Below, in pieces: positions 1 through 8,295 of a DNA stretch of 51,128 bases; positions within the stretch are counted from its first letter, which is position 1; every line of letters starts with the position of its first letter. A program made the position numbers and the translations under genes. The notes beneath the pieces are model-generated. The model was not told the origin of the DNA. It made no database searches and saw only the letters and a program-made list of their open reading frames with translations. The DNA lies in assembly GCF_025907915.1 (NCBI RefSeq), contig NZ_JAPAAF010000032.1, positions 1 to 51,128 of the forward strand, given 5' to 3'. Origin of the DNA: Gaoshiqia sediminis. Its GTDB lineage: Bacteria; Bacteroidota; Bacteroidia; Bacteroidales; Prolixibacteraceae.

Positions 1-428
1 CCACCCTGGTCAAAGCGGTAATGGTCGTGGATAAATTTTGGCCCGTCGAGCGACAGGCCAACCAGCCAGTCATATTTTTTCAGGAATTTGGCCCAATCGC
101 GGTTCAGCAGGAGACCGTTGGTCTGCAGGCCATTGCCCACCATTTGTCCGTGCCCGTACTTCATCTCCAGCTCGATGGCGCGTTGATAAAAATCCAGCCC
201 CATCAAAGTGGGTTCCCCACCCTGCCAGGCCAGCGAAACACTCTCGCCCGATTGCTGCATCACCTGCCGGATGGTCTCTTCCTGCACCTGCGGACTCATC
301 CGGTGCGCTTTGGCCGGATCGAACAAAGCCGACTTTTCCAGGTAAAAACAATACGAGCAGTTCAGGTTACAATCCGGCCCTGAAGGCTTGATCAGAACAG
401 ATAAAAGATTCTTCTGTCTCTTTTGCAT
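1..428 (-). CDS. Anaerobic sulfatase-maturating enzyme (anSME), radical SAM, C-terminal part cut by the window edge
   Basis: Open to the left edge; 142 N-terminal residues are visible. Residues 20-27 hold the radical-SAM cluster motif C20-x3-C24-x2-C27 (CNLNCSYC), followed by GGEP (70-73), QTNG (102-105) and SLDGP (126-130), all in the order and spacing typical of anSME proteins. These enzymes use S-adenosylmethionine and Fe-S clusters to oxidise the active-site Cys or Ser of sulfatases to formylglycine in the cytoplasm before export. The ATG at 428 is the only good start; the frame above it has no start codon. It lies 86 bp downstream of Sulf1 on the same strand, so it closes the sulfatase array it presumably serves. 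The C-terminal SPASM domain with the auxiliary clusters is outside the window. The protein could serve other sulfatase loci in the genome too. Confidence 0.93.
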   Translation of the reverse strand, partial: MQKRQKNLLSVLIKPSGPDCNLNCSYCFYLEKSALFDPAKAHRMSPQVQEETIRQVMQQSGESVSLAWQGGEPTLMGLDFYQRAIELEMKYGHGQMVGNGLQTNGLLLNRDWAKFLKKYDWLVGLSLDGPKFIHDHYRFDQG

Positions 429-514
429 ATCAATCCCGTCTTTAGTTAGAATTTCCTATTAGTTCCTGTATATTTTATTTCATTTGTTTTTTTTATGGTA
501 TTGATGAGAACAAG

Positions 515-1837
515 TTAATTGTTCCTCAACCATCTTTTATATTGGGCCGTTAATTCTTTAACCTTTTCAGGATATTGACTTGCAACATTATTTTTTTCCC
601 CCGGATCATTCTCCAAATTGACCAAGAAGAGGGAGTCCTTTGGTGAAAACTTCTCACCAGCAATCATTGGGTTTCCAAGCAATTTCCAGTTTCTGTTTCT
701 TGCAGCCCAGTGTTTCCCGTTTTTCCAGGAAAATTCAGAATGAAGTGATTCAATATTTTTATCGTTAATGATTGGCATCAAACTTTTTCCATCCAGATCA
801 CTCGTATCGATATCAATTCCACACATTTCAGCTAATGTTGGCAGCCAATCGGCATTGACAGCCAGTTGATCCCGTACCTCGCCTGGATTTAATTTTGCCA
901 GCCAAGTGATAGCTGCCGGCACCCGGATACCACCTTCAAACAAACTAAATTTCGACCCCCTGAATATCCCCGAACTTCCACCGCCATTGTGAGCCCGTTC
1001 CTCAGTTGAATAACCGTTGTCGGACTGAAAAACGATGATGGTATTTTCGCGTAATCCCAGTTCCTCCAGCTTCTGCATTAATTGTCCGATTCTTTCATCC
1101 ATCGTAGAAATGAAGGCAGCGTATAAGTTACGCGGATATTTTACACCTTTATCACGATAATAGTCCAACCATTTTTTATCCCCTTGGTAAGGATAGTGGG
1201 GAGTGTTCATGGCATAGTACATGAAAAAGGGATCAGATTGATTTCCCTCCAAAAAAGCTGAGGCCTCTTTTACCATTAGGTCAGGAAAAAATTCACCCAG
1301 ATAAAATACTTCTTCCCCATTTCGGTAAAGATCGTGTCGGTTGGATCCTTCCCAATAAAAAAAGTGGGAGAAATTATCGATACATCCGACAAGATGCCCA
1401 AATGAATAGTCGAATCCCTGTGCATTTGGCTGTTTATCATCTGCCTGTCCCAAATGCCATTTACCGATATGAGCAGTCGTATAACCTGCCGCTTTAAACA
1501 TTTCGGCTATGGTATATTGCTCGGTTGGCATGCCGGCTTCGTCGCTTAAAGAACTCACATTTCCAGGGACACCTGCACGCTGCGGCGTTTTGCCCGTCAA
1601 TAATCCGGCTCTAGAGGGCGAACAAACCGGCGCCCCGTAAAACTGAGTGAATTTTATGCCACTGTTAACCAGTTTATCCATATTTGGAGTAACCAAGTCT
1701 GTTGCGCCATAACAATTAAGGTCGATGGCCCCCTGATCATCCGTGCAGATAATAATCACATTTGGCCGGTCTGTTGCTTGAACTAAACCGCATGGTAGCA
1801 ATAAAGCGCCCAAAATTGTCTTATTTAACGTATTCAT
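515..1837 (-). CDS. Sulf1: S1-family sulfatase, Cys-type, secreted
   Basis: A 440-residue formylglycine-dependent sulfatase that should hydrolyse sulfate esters on a sugar. Residues 1-22 form a signal peptide (likely cut after VQA), with no clear lipobox, so a soluble periplasmic or secreted enzyme is expected. Active-site residues visible: D33-D34 (metal), C72-S-P-S-R76 (formylglycine site), K126 and H128 in GKWHLG, H214 in TPHYPY, D273-N274 in SDNG, and K296 before the SLFEGG stretch. The length is normal for a two-domain alkaline-phosphatase-fold sulfatase. It is the last sulfatase of the nine-gene array, immediately after the broken GH43 remnant (13 bp away) and before the maturase. Regiospecificity and S1 subfamily cannot be read from the sequence by eye. 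Confidence 0.95.
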   Translation of the reverse strand: MNTLNKTILGALLLPCGLVQATDRPNVIIICTDDQGAIDLNCYGATDLVTPNMDKLVNSGIKFTQFYGAPVCSPSRAGLLTGKTPQRAGVPGNVSSLSDEAGMPTEQYTIAEMFKAAGYTTAHIGKWHLGQADDKQPNAQGFDYSFGHLVGCIDNFSHFFYWEGSNRHDLYRNGEEVFYLGEFFPDLMVKEASAFLEGNQSDPFFMYYAMNTPHYPYQGDKKWLDYYRDKGVKYPRNLYAAFISTMDERIGQLMQKLEELGLRENTIIVFQSDNGYSTEERAHNGGGSSGIFRGSKFSLFEGGIRVPAAITWLAKLNPGEVRDQLAVNADWLPTLAEMCGIDIDTSDLDGKSLMPIINDKNIESLHSEFSWKNGKHWAARNRNWKLLGNPMIAGEKFSPKDSLFLVNLENDPGEKNNVASQYPEKVKELTAQYKRWLRNN

Positions 1838-1850
1838 ATCACTATTTAAA

Positions 1851-2203
1851 TTACTTCAGGAGCCGACATCGAAATAACAGATGGAGTGCAGTATTAATTA
1901 CACGTGGAGCCCAGAAATCCTTAATCGCCCAATCCGGCAGCACAGGAATCGCATTGCCAAGCATTTTCCACGAAGCCAGATCAAAAGATCGTGCCACTGG
2001 GATGTTTAAGAAATTACCATTGGTTCTCCCGTTTGTCCCGTACACATAATAATATCCATCTGCACCTTTGATGCCAGTTGGGTCCGGGAAATTACGATTT
2101 ACCACTGGATTGGTATAATCAGATGGCTGTGCCCACAATTCTTTCATTTTGTTACACGAAAAAAATGCTACCAAAATAATTGCTTGAGTAATTATCTTCT
2201 CAT
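1851..2203 (-). pseudogene. GH43-type glycoside hydrolase remnant, broken at both ends
   Basis: The frame encodes the beginning of a GH43 five-bladed-propeller enzyme: a lipoprotein-like leader (IILVAFFSCNK), then NFPDP with the expected catalytic-base Asp, then YYYVYGTNG, ARSFDLASW and FWAP. It stops about 120 residues in, so the other two catalytic acids and most of the propeller are missing. The start is also damaged. The natural ATG at 2203 follows the Sulf2 stop by two bases but reads Met-Arg-Arg-stop; one added A in the run at about 2196-2199 would give MRKIITQ and join the leader in frame. What is seen: an N-terminal GH43 fragment with no intact start or end. What is inferred: a deletion plus a one-base frameshift of a once functional gene. 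It differs in sequence from the intact GH43 at 29638-30657, so it is not simply a copy of that gene. Confidence 0.75.
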
Positions 2204-2205
2204 TC

Positions 2206-3636
2206 TTATAGACCAAAAGGATTTCCCCCCTGACGATTTCCGACAACTGAATCGTCCGGAATATATTTCTTCAAACGTTCTACTACATCCCCGTACTTGT
2301 CCGGATCTGACTTCATCAAATTATTATATTCATTTTTATCCGATTCGTGATCGTACAATTCGGAGGTGCCGTCATGATATTGAATATACCTGTAGCGCTC
2401 ATCCCGAATGGCATAATTGTCTTTTAAATAAGTTGTAACAGACGGATATTCCCATTTTGCATCCGGATCTTTTAGTAACGGTACGATGCTGCGCCCGTCA
2501 AGTTTCTGCGAAGGAGACGGGAGATTACACAATTCGTCGAGTGTTGGGTACAAATCGAGCAGATTAACAGGTCGCTGGCATTCCACGTTTGTTTTTGTCA
2601 TGCCCGGAACCCTCCACATACAGAGAATGTGTGTGGTCTTTTCCCACAGTGCATATTTCGCAAAGTGTAGTTTTTCACCCATATGAAAACCATTGTCTGC
2701 AACAACCACAACGATGGTATTATCCCTGTAGTTGCTTTTCTCCAGTGCATCAAGCACCCGTCCGAAATTGTAATCGAGGAATGAGATACAGGCCAGATAA
2801 GAACGCACAATCGAAGCATATTGCCCCGTTCGCTTAAGAATATTGTAATAATCGACAGGACCGGAAGCCCACTTTTTTGCAAGCTCCGGCAGATCATCCA
2901 AATCGTTCTCGTTCACCGGTGGCATTTGCTGCGTTTCAAGCGGGTACATGTCAAAGAAACGCTTGGGTGCGGTCCATGGATTGTGTGGCTTATAGAATCC
3001 GCAAGCAAGGAAGAACGGCTTGTCGTGGTCTTTCTGCAATTGTTCAATGGTCATCTCTGCAGTAATATTATCCGGATGATCCGACTCCGGGCCTTCCCAT
3101 GGTTGATAGTCAAACATCTTCGCCATTTTTATGGTATCGGGGAAATGACTTGTTTCAGGTTGCGGCCCATAATTCCCCTTCCCTCCATCGATGTCCCACA
3201 TAGCTTCATACCTGGCTTTTCCTGGTATTGTATGAAAAATCTTGCCTCTTGTAAACGTAGTATAACCGTTTTTCTTAAAATGCTCAGGAAGAAATTCACT
3301 CTCCATAATGGCGGGAGAGTTTTCGATGGTATAATTGTTATCATAGACCCCTGTTTTATACGGAGCCATTCCGCTTAAAAAGGCTGCACGCGAAGGATTA
3401 CATACCGGAGCTGCACAATAGGCATGTTTAAATATTACTCCTGTCTCAGCAAATTTTGTGAGGTTTGGCGTTTTTAGTCCCGGATAATCATACAACACTT
3501 GCGGATAATCATTTAAATCATCAATGACTATCAACAAAACATTGGTCGGCTTTTTCTGGGCCTCCACTAATTGCGGATTTAATAACTGCAATGCAGCAAC
3601 AGAACCTATCGTTAGAACTTGATTGTATTTCTTCAT
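2206..3636 (-). CDS. Sulf2: S1-family sulfatase, iduronate-2-sulfatase-like, Cys-type
   Basis: A 476-residue sulfatase with a signal peptide (about residues 1-26, cut near VEA-QK) and no lipobox. Key residues: D39-D40 in IDDLND, C79-N-P-S-R83, K132 and H135 in RGKIFH, H218 in YKPHNPW, D314-N315-G-x-H318 and K327. The layout (DDLND, CNPSR, GFYKPHNPW, DNGFHMGEK) matches the group containing human iduronate-2-sulfatase, often found in marine PULs acting on 2-sulfated sugars; this resemblance is by motif memory only. It probably removes one regio-specific sulfate from an oligosaccharide in the periplasm. It lies 49 bp downstream of Sulf3, and its stop codon sits two bases before the start of the broken GH43, which fits a single transcript. 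Confidence 0.94.
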   Translation of the reverse strand: MKKYNQVLTIGSVAALQLLNPQLVEAQKKPTNVLLIVIDDLNDYPQVLYDYPGLKTPNLTKFAETGVIFKHAYCAAPVCNPSRAAFLSGMAPYKTGVYDNNYTIENSPAIMESEFLPEHFKKNGYTTFTRGKIFHTIPGKARYEAMWDIDGGKGNYGPQPETSHFPDTIKMAKMFDYQPWEGPESDHPDNITAEMTIEQLQKDHDKPFFLACGFYKPHNPWTAPKRFFDMYPLETQQMPPVNENDLDDLPELAKKWASGPVDYYNILKRTGQYASIVRSYLACISFLDYNFGRVLDALEKSNYRDNTIVVVVADNGFHMGEKLHFAKYALWEKTTHILCMWRVPGMTKTNVECQRPVNLLDLYPTLDELCNLPSPSQKLDGRSIVPLLKDPDAKWEYPSVTTYLKDNYAIRDERYRYIQYHDGTSELYDHESDKNEYNNLMKSDPDKYGDVVERLKKYIPDDSVVGNRQGGNPFGL

Positions 3637-3685
3637 TGGATTGATTTGAATGGAAGACAGGGTTTAATTCTATTCTTTCTTTTTA

Positions 3686-5128
3686 TTATCGCGGAATCTC
3701 AACCGGCATCGCTTTTCTCCAGTTGATTACCTTTTCTGACAGCTTTTTCACGATTTCTTCATTCTGTTCCTCAAGATTCAACGTTTCTCCGGGATCATTT
3801 TTCAGATTGAACAATTGGATGTTTGTTGAGTCTGCATTGATCAGCAATTTCCACTCCCCGTCACGGATGGCCAGATTGGGAGAGATAAAGTCTTTGTTCC
3901 CGGGTTTAATGGAACCACCCGGGTTGCTGGAATACTCCCACATGACCGGAGGAACTTTCTCTATTGGATTTCCAAAGAAAGCTGTGCTTTTATCCGTACC
4001 ATCCAGTTTCTCGGGAGTGGGTATTTCCAGTAAGGAACATATCGTTGGGAAAATATCTATCGCAGAAACGATCGTTTGATCATCCACTTTCCCCTCAGGG
4101 AAGTGGCCTTTCCAATAAACGAAAAATGGTTCGCGGATTCCACCTTCGTAGAGGCTCCATTTTCGCCCGTAAAAAGAACCCGTAAAGCCCGGAGGGTAAA
4201 GTTCTCCTCGGTAATCGTCGGGATAACTTGCCGGTTTGTAATAATGAGGCCAGTCGGTCGGACCGTTGTCACTTGCGAAAAGAATGATGGTGTTGTCCAG
4301 CTTCCCCATTTCATCCAGCCCGTCAATAAAGCGGCCGATTTGTTTATCGAGTTCTTCCAGAACAGCAAAGAATTTTTGTTCCCAAGGGTTGTCCGTGACA
4401 TTTTTCCATTTTTCCAGGTTAACAGAGTCAGGTAAATGAGGGTCGTGAACATCGTTGGGGCAAAGGTTGATATAAAACGGAGTGTCGCCACATTTGTTGA
4501 TGAATGTGAGTGCACTGTCAACATAAATAGAAGTCGATTTGTGCTTCGGGGTCCATATTATTTCCCCTTTCCCCAGTTTAGCGCTTTCTTGGCTTAGACC
4601 ATCACCGGGAAACAAAACACGATCACCGATACCTTCAAAAGAGACCAAGGATTTATCAAATCCGTATTCGGTAGGATAAGGTACATTTCCAAGATCTCGT
4701 CCTCCGCCCATATGCCATTTGCCGAAATGACCGGTTCGGTATTGCTTCCGTTGCAAGGTACGGGCTAAGGTTTGTACTTGTGGGTCGAGGTAGTCTGCCA
4801 TTGCCCGGTTGTGGTTTTGTTTGGAGCCGGCAATATACGAATGGATTTTATGACGCATCGGATAAGTACCTGTATTCAGAGCAACACGCGAAGGAGAACA
4901 GATAGGTGAATTCACATAAAAATTGGTAAACCGGACACCTTTCTGTGCCAGCGCATCCATGTTGGGAGTTTTTACGACCGTATTACCATAACAACTCAAA
5001 TCGCCATAACCCATATCATCGATAAAAATAATAGCAACATTGGGCTTTAACGGCTGCTCTTTGGGAGTGCACCCCAACAATGCTGTACTTAATGTCAATG
5101 GGGCTGAAATAAATATCGATTTTCTCAT
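3686..5128 (-). CDS. Sulf3: S1-family sulfatase lipoprotein, Cys-type
   Basis: A 480-residue sulfatase with a lipoprotein signal ending in ALLGC20. The residues after the Cys (TPKEQP) are not strongly acidic, so anchoring on the periplasmic side is as likely as surface export. Visible active-site elements: D37-D38 in IDDMGYGD, C77-S-P-S-R81, K137 and H139 in GKWHMGGGRD, a His in NDVHDPH and SDNG. The GKWHMGGGRD plus FEGIGDR pattern is shared with Sulf8, so the two are paralogues of one subfamily that has diverged. It lies between Sulf4 (19 bp) and Sulf2 (49 bp). The role is removal of a specific sulfate ester; the position on the sugar is unknown. Confidence 0.95.
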   Translation of the reverse strand: MRKSIFISAPLTLSTALLGCTPKEQPLKPNVAIIFIDDMGYGDLSCYGNTVVKTPNMDALAQKGVRFTNFYVNSPICSPSRVALNTGTYPMRHKIHSYIAGSKQNHNRAMADYLDPQVQTLARTLQRKQYRTGHFGKWHMGGGRDLGNVPYPTEYGFDKSLVSFEGIGDRVLFPGDGLSQESAKLGKGEIIWTPKHKSTSIYVDSALTFINKCGDTPFYINLCPNDVHDPHLPDSVNLEKWKNVTDNPWEQKFFAVLEELDKQIGRFIDGLDEMGKLDNTIILFASDNGPTDWPHYYKPASYPDDYRGELYPPGFTGSFYGRKWSLYEGGIREPFFVYWKGHFPEGKVDDQTIVSAIDIFPTICSLLEIPTPEKLDGTDKSTAFFGNPIEKVPPVMWEYSSNPGGSIKPGNKDFISPNLAIRDGEWKLLINADSTNIQLFNLKNDPGETLNLEEQNEEIVKKLSEKVINWRKAMPVEIPR

Positions 5129-5147
5129 CTGTCTATTTTTGCATAAT

Positions 5148-6560
5148 TTATTTAACGGGTTGCCAATCCGGAATAACCGGACCTGACAGTTTTTCTTTCT
5201 CGGAATACCTGGGGATCTGATCTTCGAACTTCAAACGGTAGAAATGGTCAATTTTCGCTTGAAGTTGCTGAACAAGTTCTGGATATTTTTCAGACAAATC
5301 GTTTGCTTCAAATGGATCGACCGATAAATCGTACAATTCAGCTTCTTCAAAAGCAGTCTGGTTATCCGATGCGTTTCTTCTCCAGATCAGTTTCCACTTT
5401 TTATCAATTACCGATAGCTGCTCAATTTTTTCGTTGTTTTGATCGAGGTAAGTAAACCATTCCCGGTTATCTGATTCCCGACCTTGCACCGCGCTTAAAA
5501 AACTTTTCCCGTCGAGCGTTTGCTCCGTCCTGTAACCAACCACTTCTAACAACGTTGGCAAAACATCGATGTACCCCATCAGTGAATTAATTATTCTACC
5601 GCCGGAAATTCCTCCATCGGGCCAACAGGCCGCTGCCGCAACATTAATTCCACCCTGATAAGGAGTTAACTTAAACCCCTTCAACGGTCCGTTGTCGCCT
5701 GCTTTTTCCACCCCTCCGTTATCACTAAAGAAGAGGATGAATGTGTTTTCCAGTTGCCCCCGATCTTTTATACAATCCAGTATTTTCCCGATGTTCTGAT
5801 CCATACAATCCACCATTGCCGCATAGGTTCTCCTAACACCATTCCTGTCGGGATATTTTTGTAAATCCTCATCTTTGGCCTGAAAAGGTGAGTGTGGGGC
5901 AGTAAACGGAACATATAAAAAGAATGGCTCCGAAGTGGGTACCGATTTTATGAAATCAACCGAAGCCTGCCCGATTAAATCAGTGGTGTACCCCTGCTTC
6001 TTGGAAACAGAAAAGTTTTGATGCCAGTCTTTTTCGCCTTCTCTTTTCTGGTCAAAGTAATCTACTGCTCCGTTATAACACCCTTCATGATGAGTGAATC
6101 CCTGATTTAATGGCAACCATTTTTGCTGACGGTGACCCAGATGCCATTTCCCGATTACTCCCCGGTTTTTATATCCGGCTTTATCCATCATTTCCGCCAT
6201 AGTTACTTCATCTTCAGGAATTCCAAATTCCCGCTGCGGAGGAATGACCGAACGCATTAAACCAAAGCGAAGAGGATATCTGCCCGTGAGCAATCCTGCC
6301 CTTGTTGGCGAACACATCGGACAAGCATAAAACTGTTCAAGCCGAACACCTTCCTTGGCCAGGCGATCTAGATTTGGAGTCTTAATATCACTCCCGTGAA
6401 ATCCAACATCACCGTATCCAAGATCGTCGGCAACAATAATGATCACATTTGGCTTGGAAGGCACTTCCCCAACCTCTTTTTTATTCGAAAAAGATAACAA
6501 CGGCAGGCAGTTAACCACTGAAAGGCAACCTATGAATATTCCCGTTTTGCTGCTTATCAT
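5148..6560 (-). CDS. Sulf4: S1-family sulfatase, arylsulfatase-B-like, Cys-type
   Basis: A 470-residue sulfatase. Residues 1-25 are a hydrophobic export signal; a Cys at 18 is preceded by Asn and is not a convincing lipobox. Seen: D45-D46 in ADDLGYGD, C83-S-P-T-R87, GKWHLGH with the usual Lys and His, a His in TAPHSPF, SDNGG, and GFKLTPYQGG with the Lys near the sulfate site. The order RAGLLTGRYP, then a GKWHLG and a multi-Gly SDNGG loop, resembles arylsulfatase B (N-acetylgalactosamine-4-sulfatase type). This suggests, without proving, action on a 4-sulfated galacto-configured sugar, which would fit a galactan substrate and the GH2 enzyme in the locus. It lies 62 bp after Sulf5 and 19 bp before Sulf3. 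Confidence 0.94.
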   Translation of the reverse strand: MISSKTGIFIGCLSVVNCLPLLSFSNKKEVGEVPSKPNVIIIVADDLGYGDVGFHGSDIKTPNLDRLAKEGVRLEQFYACPMCSPTRAGLLTGRYPLRFGLMRSVIPPQREFGIPEDEVTMAEMMDKAGYKNRGVIGKWHLGHRQQKWLPLNQGFTHHEGCYNGAVDYFDQKREGEKDWHQNFSVSKKQGYTTDLIGQASVDFIKSVPTSEPFFLYVPFTAPHSPFQAKDEDLQKYPDRNGVRRTYAAMVDCMDQNIGKILDCIKDRGQLENTFILFFSDNGGVEKAGDNGPLKGFKLTPYQGGINVAAAACWPDGGISGGRIINSLMGYIDVLPTLLEVVGYRTEQTLDGKSFLSAVQGRESDNREWFTYLDQNNEKIEQLSVIDKKWKLIWRRNASDNQTAFEEAELYDLSVDPFEANDLSEKYPELVQQLQAKIDHFYRLKFEDQIPRYSEKEKLSGPVIPDWQPVK

Positions 6561-6622
6561 ACTTCCTTATTTTATTATTACAAAAACCACGACCAGTGAT
6601 ATTCACCGAAATCGCTTTGACA

Positions 6623-8263
6623 TCAATCCTGTTTGTATTGTCTGTATTTAATATTCAGCGAATCGGCCCATTTTTCCCAAGCGGCATTCATTTCAGCTAC
6701 CTTTTCGGGCATTTCAGCCGACAAGTCATTCATTTCGGTATGATCTTCGGTGATGTGAAACAATTCCCAGCTTTCACCAGGTAAAGCGGACATTTTCCAA
6801 TCGCCGATACGGATGGCCCGCCCCCGCTGGTGTTCCCAGCATAGGGTATCATGAATGCTTTCTGTCTCACCCAGAAAAAGCGGCATCAGGCTTTTCCCTG
6901 CCGGAGGAATGGTTTTTTCACCGTTTATCATTTCGGGGTAAGTGGCTCCGCTCAGTTCGAGGCAAGTGGGCATGACATCCATTACGTGAGCAAGTCCCCG
7001 ATTGATTGTATTTTCTTTTCCTTTCAAGCCTGCTGGCCAGTGCACAATAAACGAGGTGGCCGTTCCTCCTTCGTATGATTCCATCTTCCAATAGCGGAAC
7101 GGGGTGTTGGAAGCGCTGGCCCAGGCCCTTCCGATGTAGTTCCATGTGGTTTCTGGCCCGGGATGTGGAGAATTGAACTCGATGATTGTTGAATCCCTTG
7201 TAAACCCGGGACGGTCGAAACCCGGCGGGTAACCTCGTTCATACGATGCCCCGTTATCCGAAAGCACCATGATGATCGTATTCTCATATTGCCCGGTTTC
7301 CTTGAGTTTCTGAATGATCCGCCCAACTCCATGGTCCACCCGGTCGATCATTGCGGCATGAACAGCCATGCAGGCCGATTCATATTCTTTTTCCTGGCAC
7401 TCGTCCCAGCTTCTGCCCGAGGAATTCTCCGGCAACTTATAGTTAACACTGTCAATCAGTCCCATTTCCACCATCCGTTTATAACGGTTTTTACGCAAAA
7501 CTTCCCAGCCATCCTTGTAGGTATCCTTATATTTGGCAATATCTTCCGGAAGGGCATGCAGCGGCCAGTGCGGCGCCGTGTGGGCCACATACATAAAAAA
7601 CGGCTTGTCGTCCTGGTTGAACTGGTCAATCAGGTCGATGGATTTTTGGGTAATGAAATCGGTCATGTAGAAATCATCCGGCACTTCTTTGATGGCTTCC
7701 TCGTTGTGTACCAAGCTGAAAGGATCAAAAAAGTTGACCACGCCCCAGATCACCCCCCAGTGTTCTTCAAACCCCCGGTTACTGGGGTAATTTTCCAGCG
7801 GGGAGAACGGCCCGTGATCGGCCCGGTGTGCCAGCCAACGCAAATGCTCATCTTTGTCGTCAAGCGCCTTTGTTGTCGATAAATGCCACTTACCGGTCAT
7901 CCCGGTATGATAACCATTTTCTTTCAGCACTTCAGCAATAGTAGCCGTGTTCATACTCATGTTCACGCCCATGCCCGTGATACCGGCCGCCTGCGGGTGG
8001 TGCCCCGTCAACAGCGAAGCTCGCGTGGGGCAGCACCGCGCGCTGTTGTGCATTTGGGTAAACCGGATACCTTTGGCTGCCAACTGATCGATGTTTGGTG
8101 TTTGGATCTCGCCCCCGTAACATCCCAAATCGGAATAGCCCATATCATCCAGCATGATGAGCATGATGTTGGGTTTGGGAGATTCAGAAGCCTTGTTTGG
8201 CTCGCAACCAGCCAGGAGGGTCCCTCCGAGCAGAAGCAATTGTGTTGATTTTAAACTTAACAT
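6623..8263 (-). CDS. Sulf5: S1-family sulfatase lipoprotein, AtsA-like (S1_4 type), Cys-type
   Basis: 546 residues from the ATG at 8263. That start is chosen because it begins a clean lipoprotein signal (LLAGC20) and avoids overlap with Sulf6; a longer frame reaching 8353 would overlap Sulf6 and has no signal at its front. Active site: D39-D40 in LDDMGYSD, C77-C-P-T-R81 with the first Cys as the formylglycine precursor, GKWHLS, a His in TAPHWPLHAL, and SDNG. The HALPEDI helix and the YKDGWEVLRKNR insertion (shared with Sulf9) are typical of the large bacterial arylsulfatase group to which Pseudomonas AtsA belongs. The lipid anchor suggests membrane attachment, side uncertain. It is 32 bp after Sulf6. 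Confidence 0.94.
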   Translation of the reverse strand: MLSLKSTQLLLLGGTLLAGCEPNKASESPKPNIMLIMLDDMGYSDLGCYGGEIQTPNIDQLAAKGIRFTQMHNSARCCPTRASLLTGHHPQAAGITGMGVNMSMNTATIAEVLKENGYHTGMTGKWHLSTTKALDDKDEHLRWLAHRADHGPFSPLENYPSNRGFEEHWGVIWGVVNFFDPFSLVHNEEAIKEVPDDFYMTDFITQKSIDLIDQFNQDDKPFFMYVAHTAPHWPLHALPEDIAKYKDTYKDGWEVLRKNRYKRMVEMGLIDSVNYKLPENSSGRSWDECQEKEYESACMAVHAAMIDRVDHGVGRIIQKLKETGQYENTIIMVLSDNGASYERGYPPGFDRPGFTRDSTIIEFNSPHPGPETTWNYIGRAWASASNTPFRYWKMESYEGGTATSFIVHWPAGLKGKENTINRGLAHVMDVMPTCLELSGATYPEMINGEKTIPPAGKSLMPLFLGETESIHDTLCWEHQRGRAIRIGDWKMSALPGESWELFHITEDHTEMNDLSAEMPEKVAEMNAAWEKWADSLNIKYRQYKQD

Positions 8264-8295
8264 AGTTGTATATTTATCCTTTTTGGAAATATAAG

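Noticed and set aside
70-351. A minus-strand frame of 93 codons at the left edge
   Set aside because: The overlapping minus-strand frame that stays open to the edge encodes the radical-SAM Cys motif and is the real gene.
7289-7882. A 197-codon plus-strand frame opposite Sulf5
   Set aside because: It lies entirely within the conserved sulfatase coding region and has no motif of its own.
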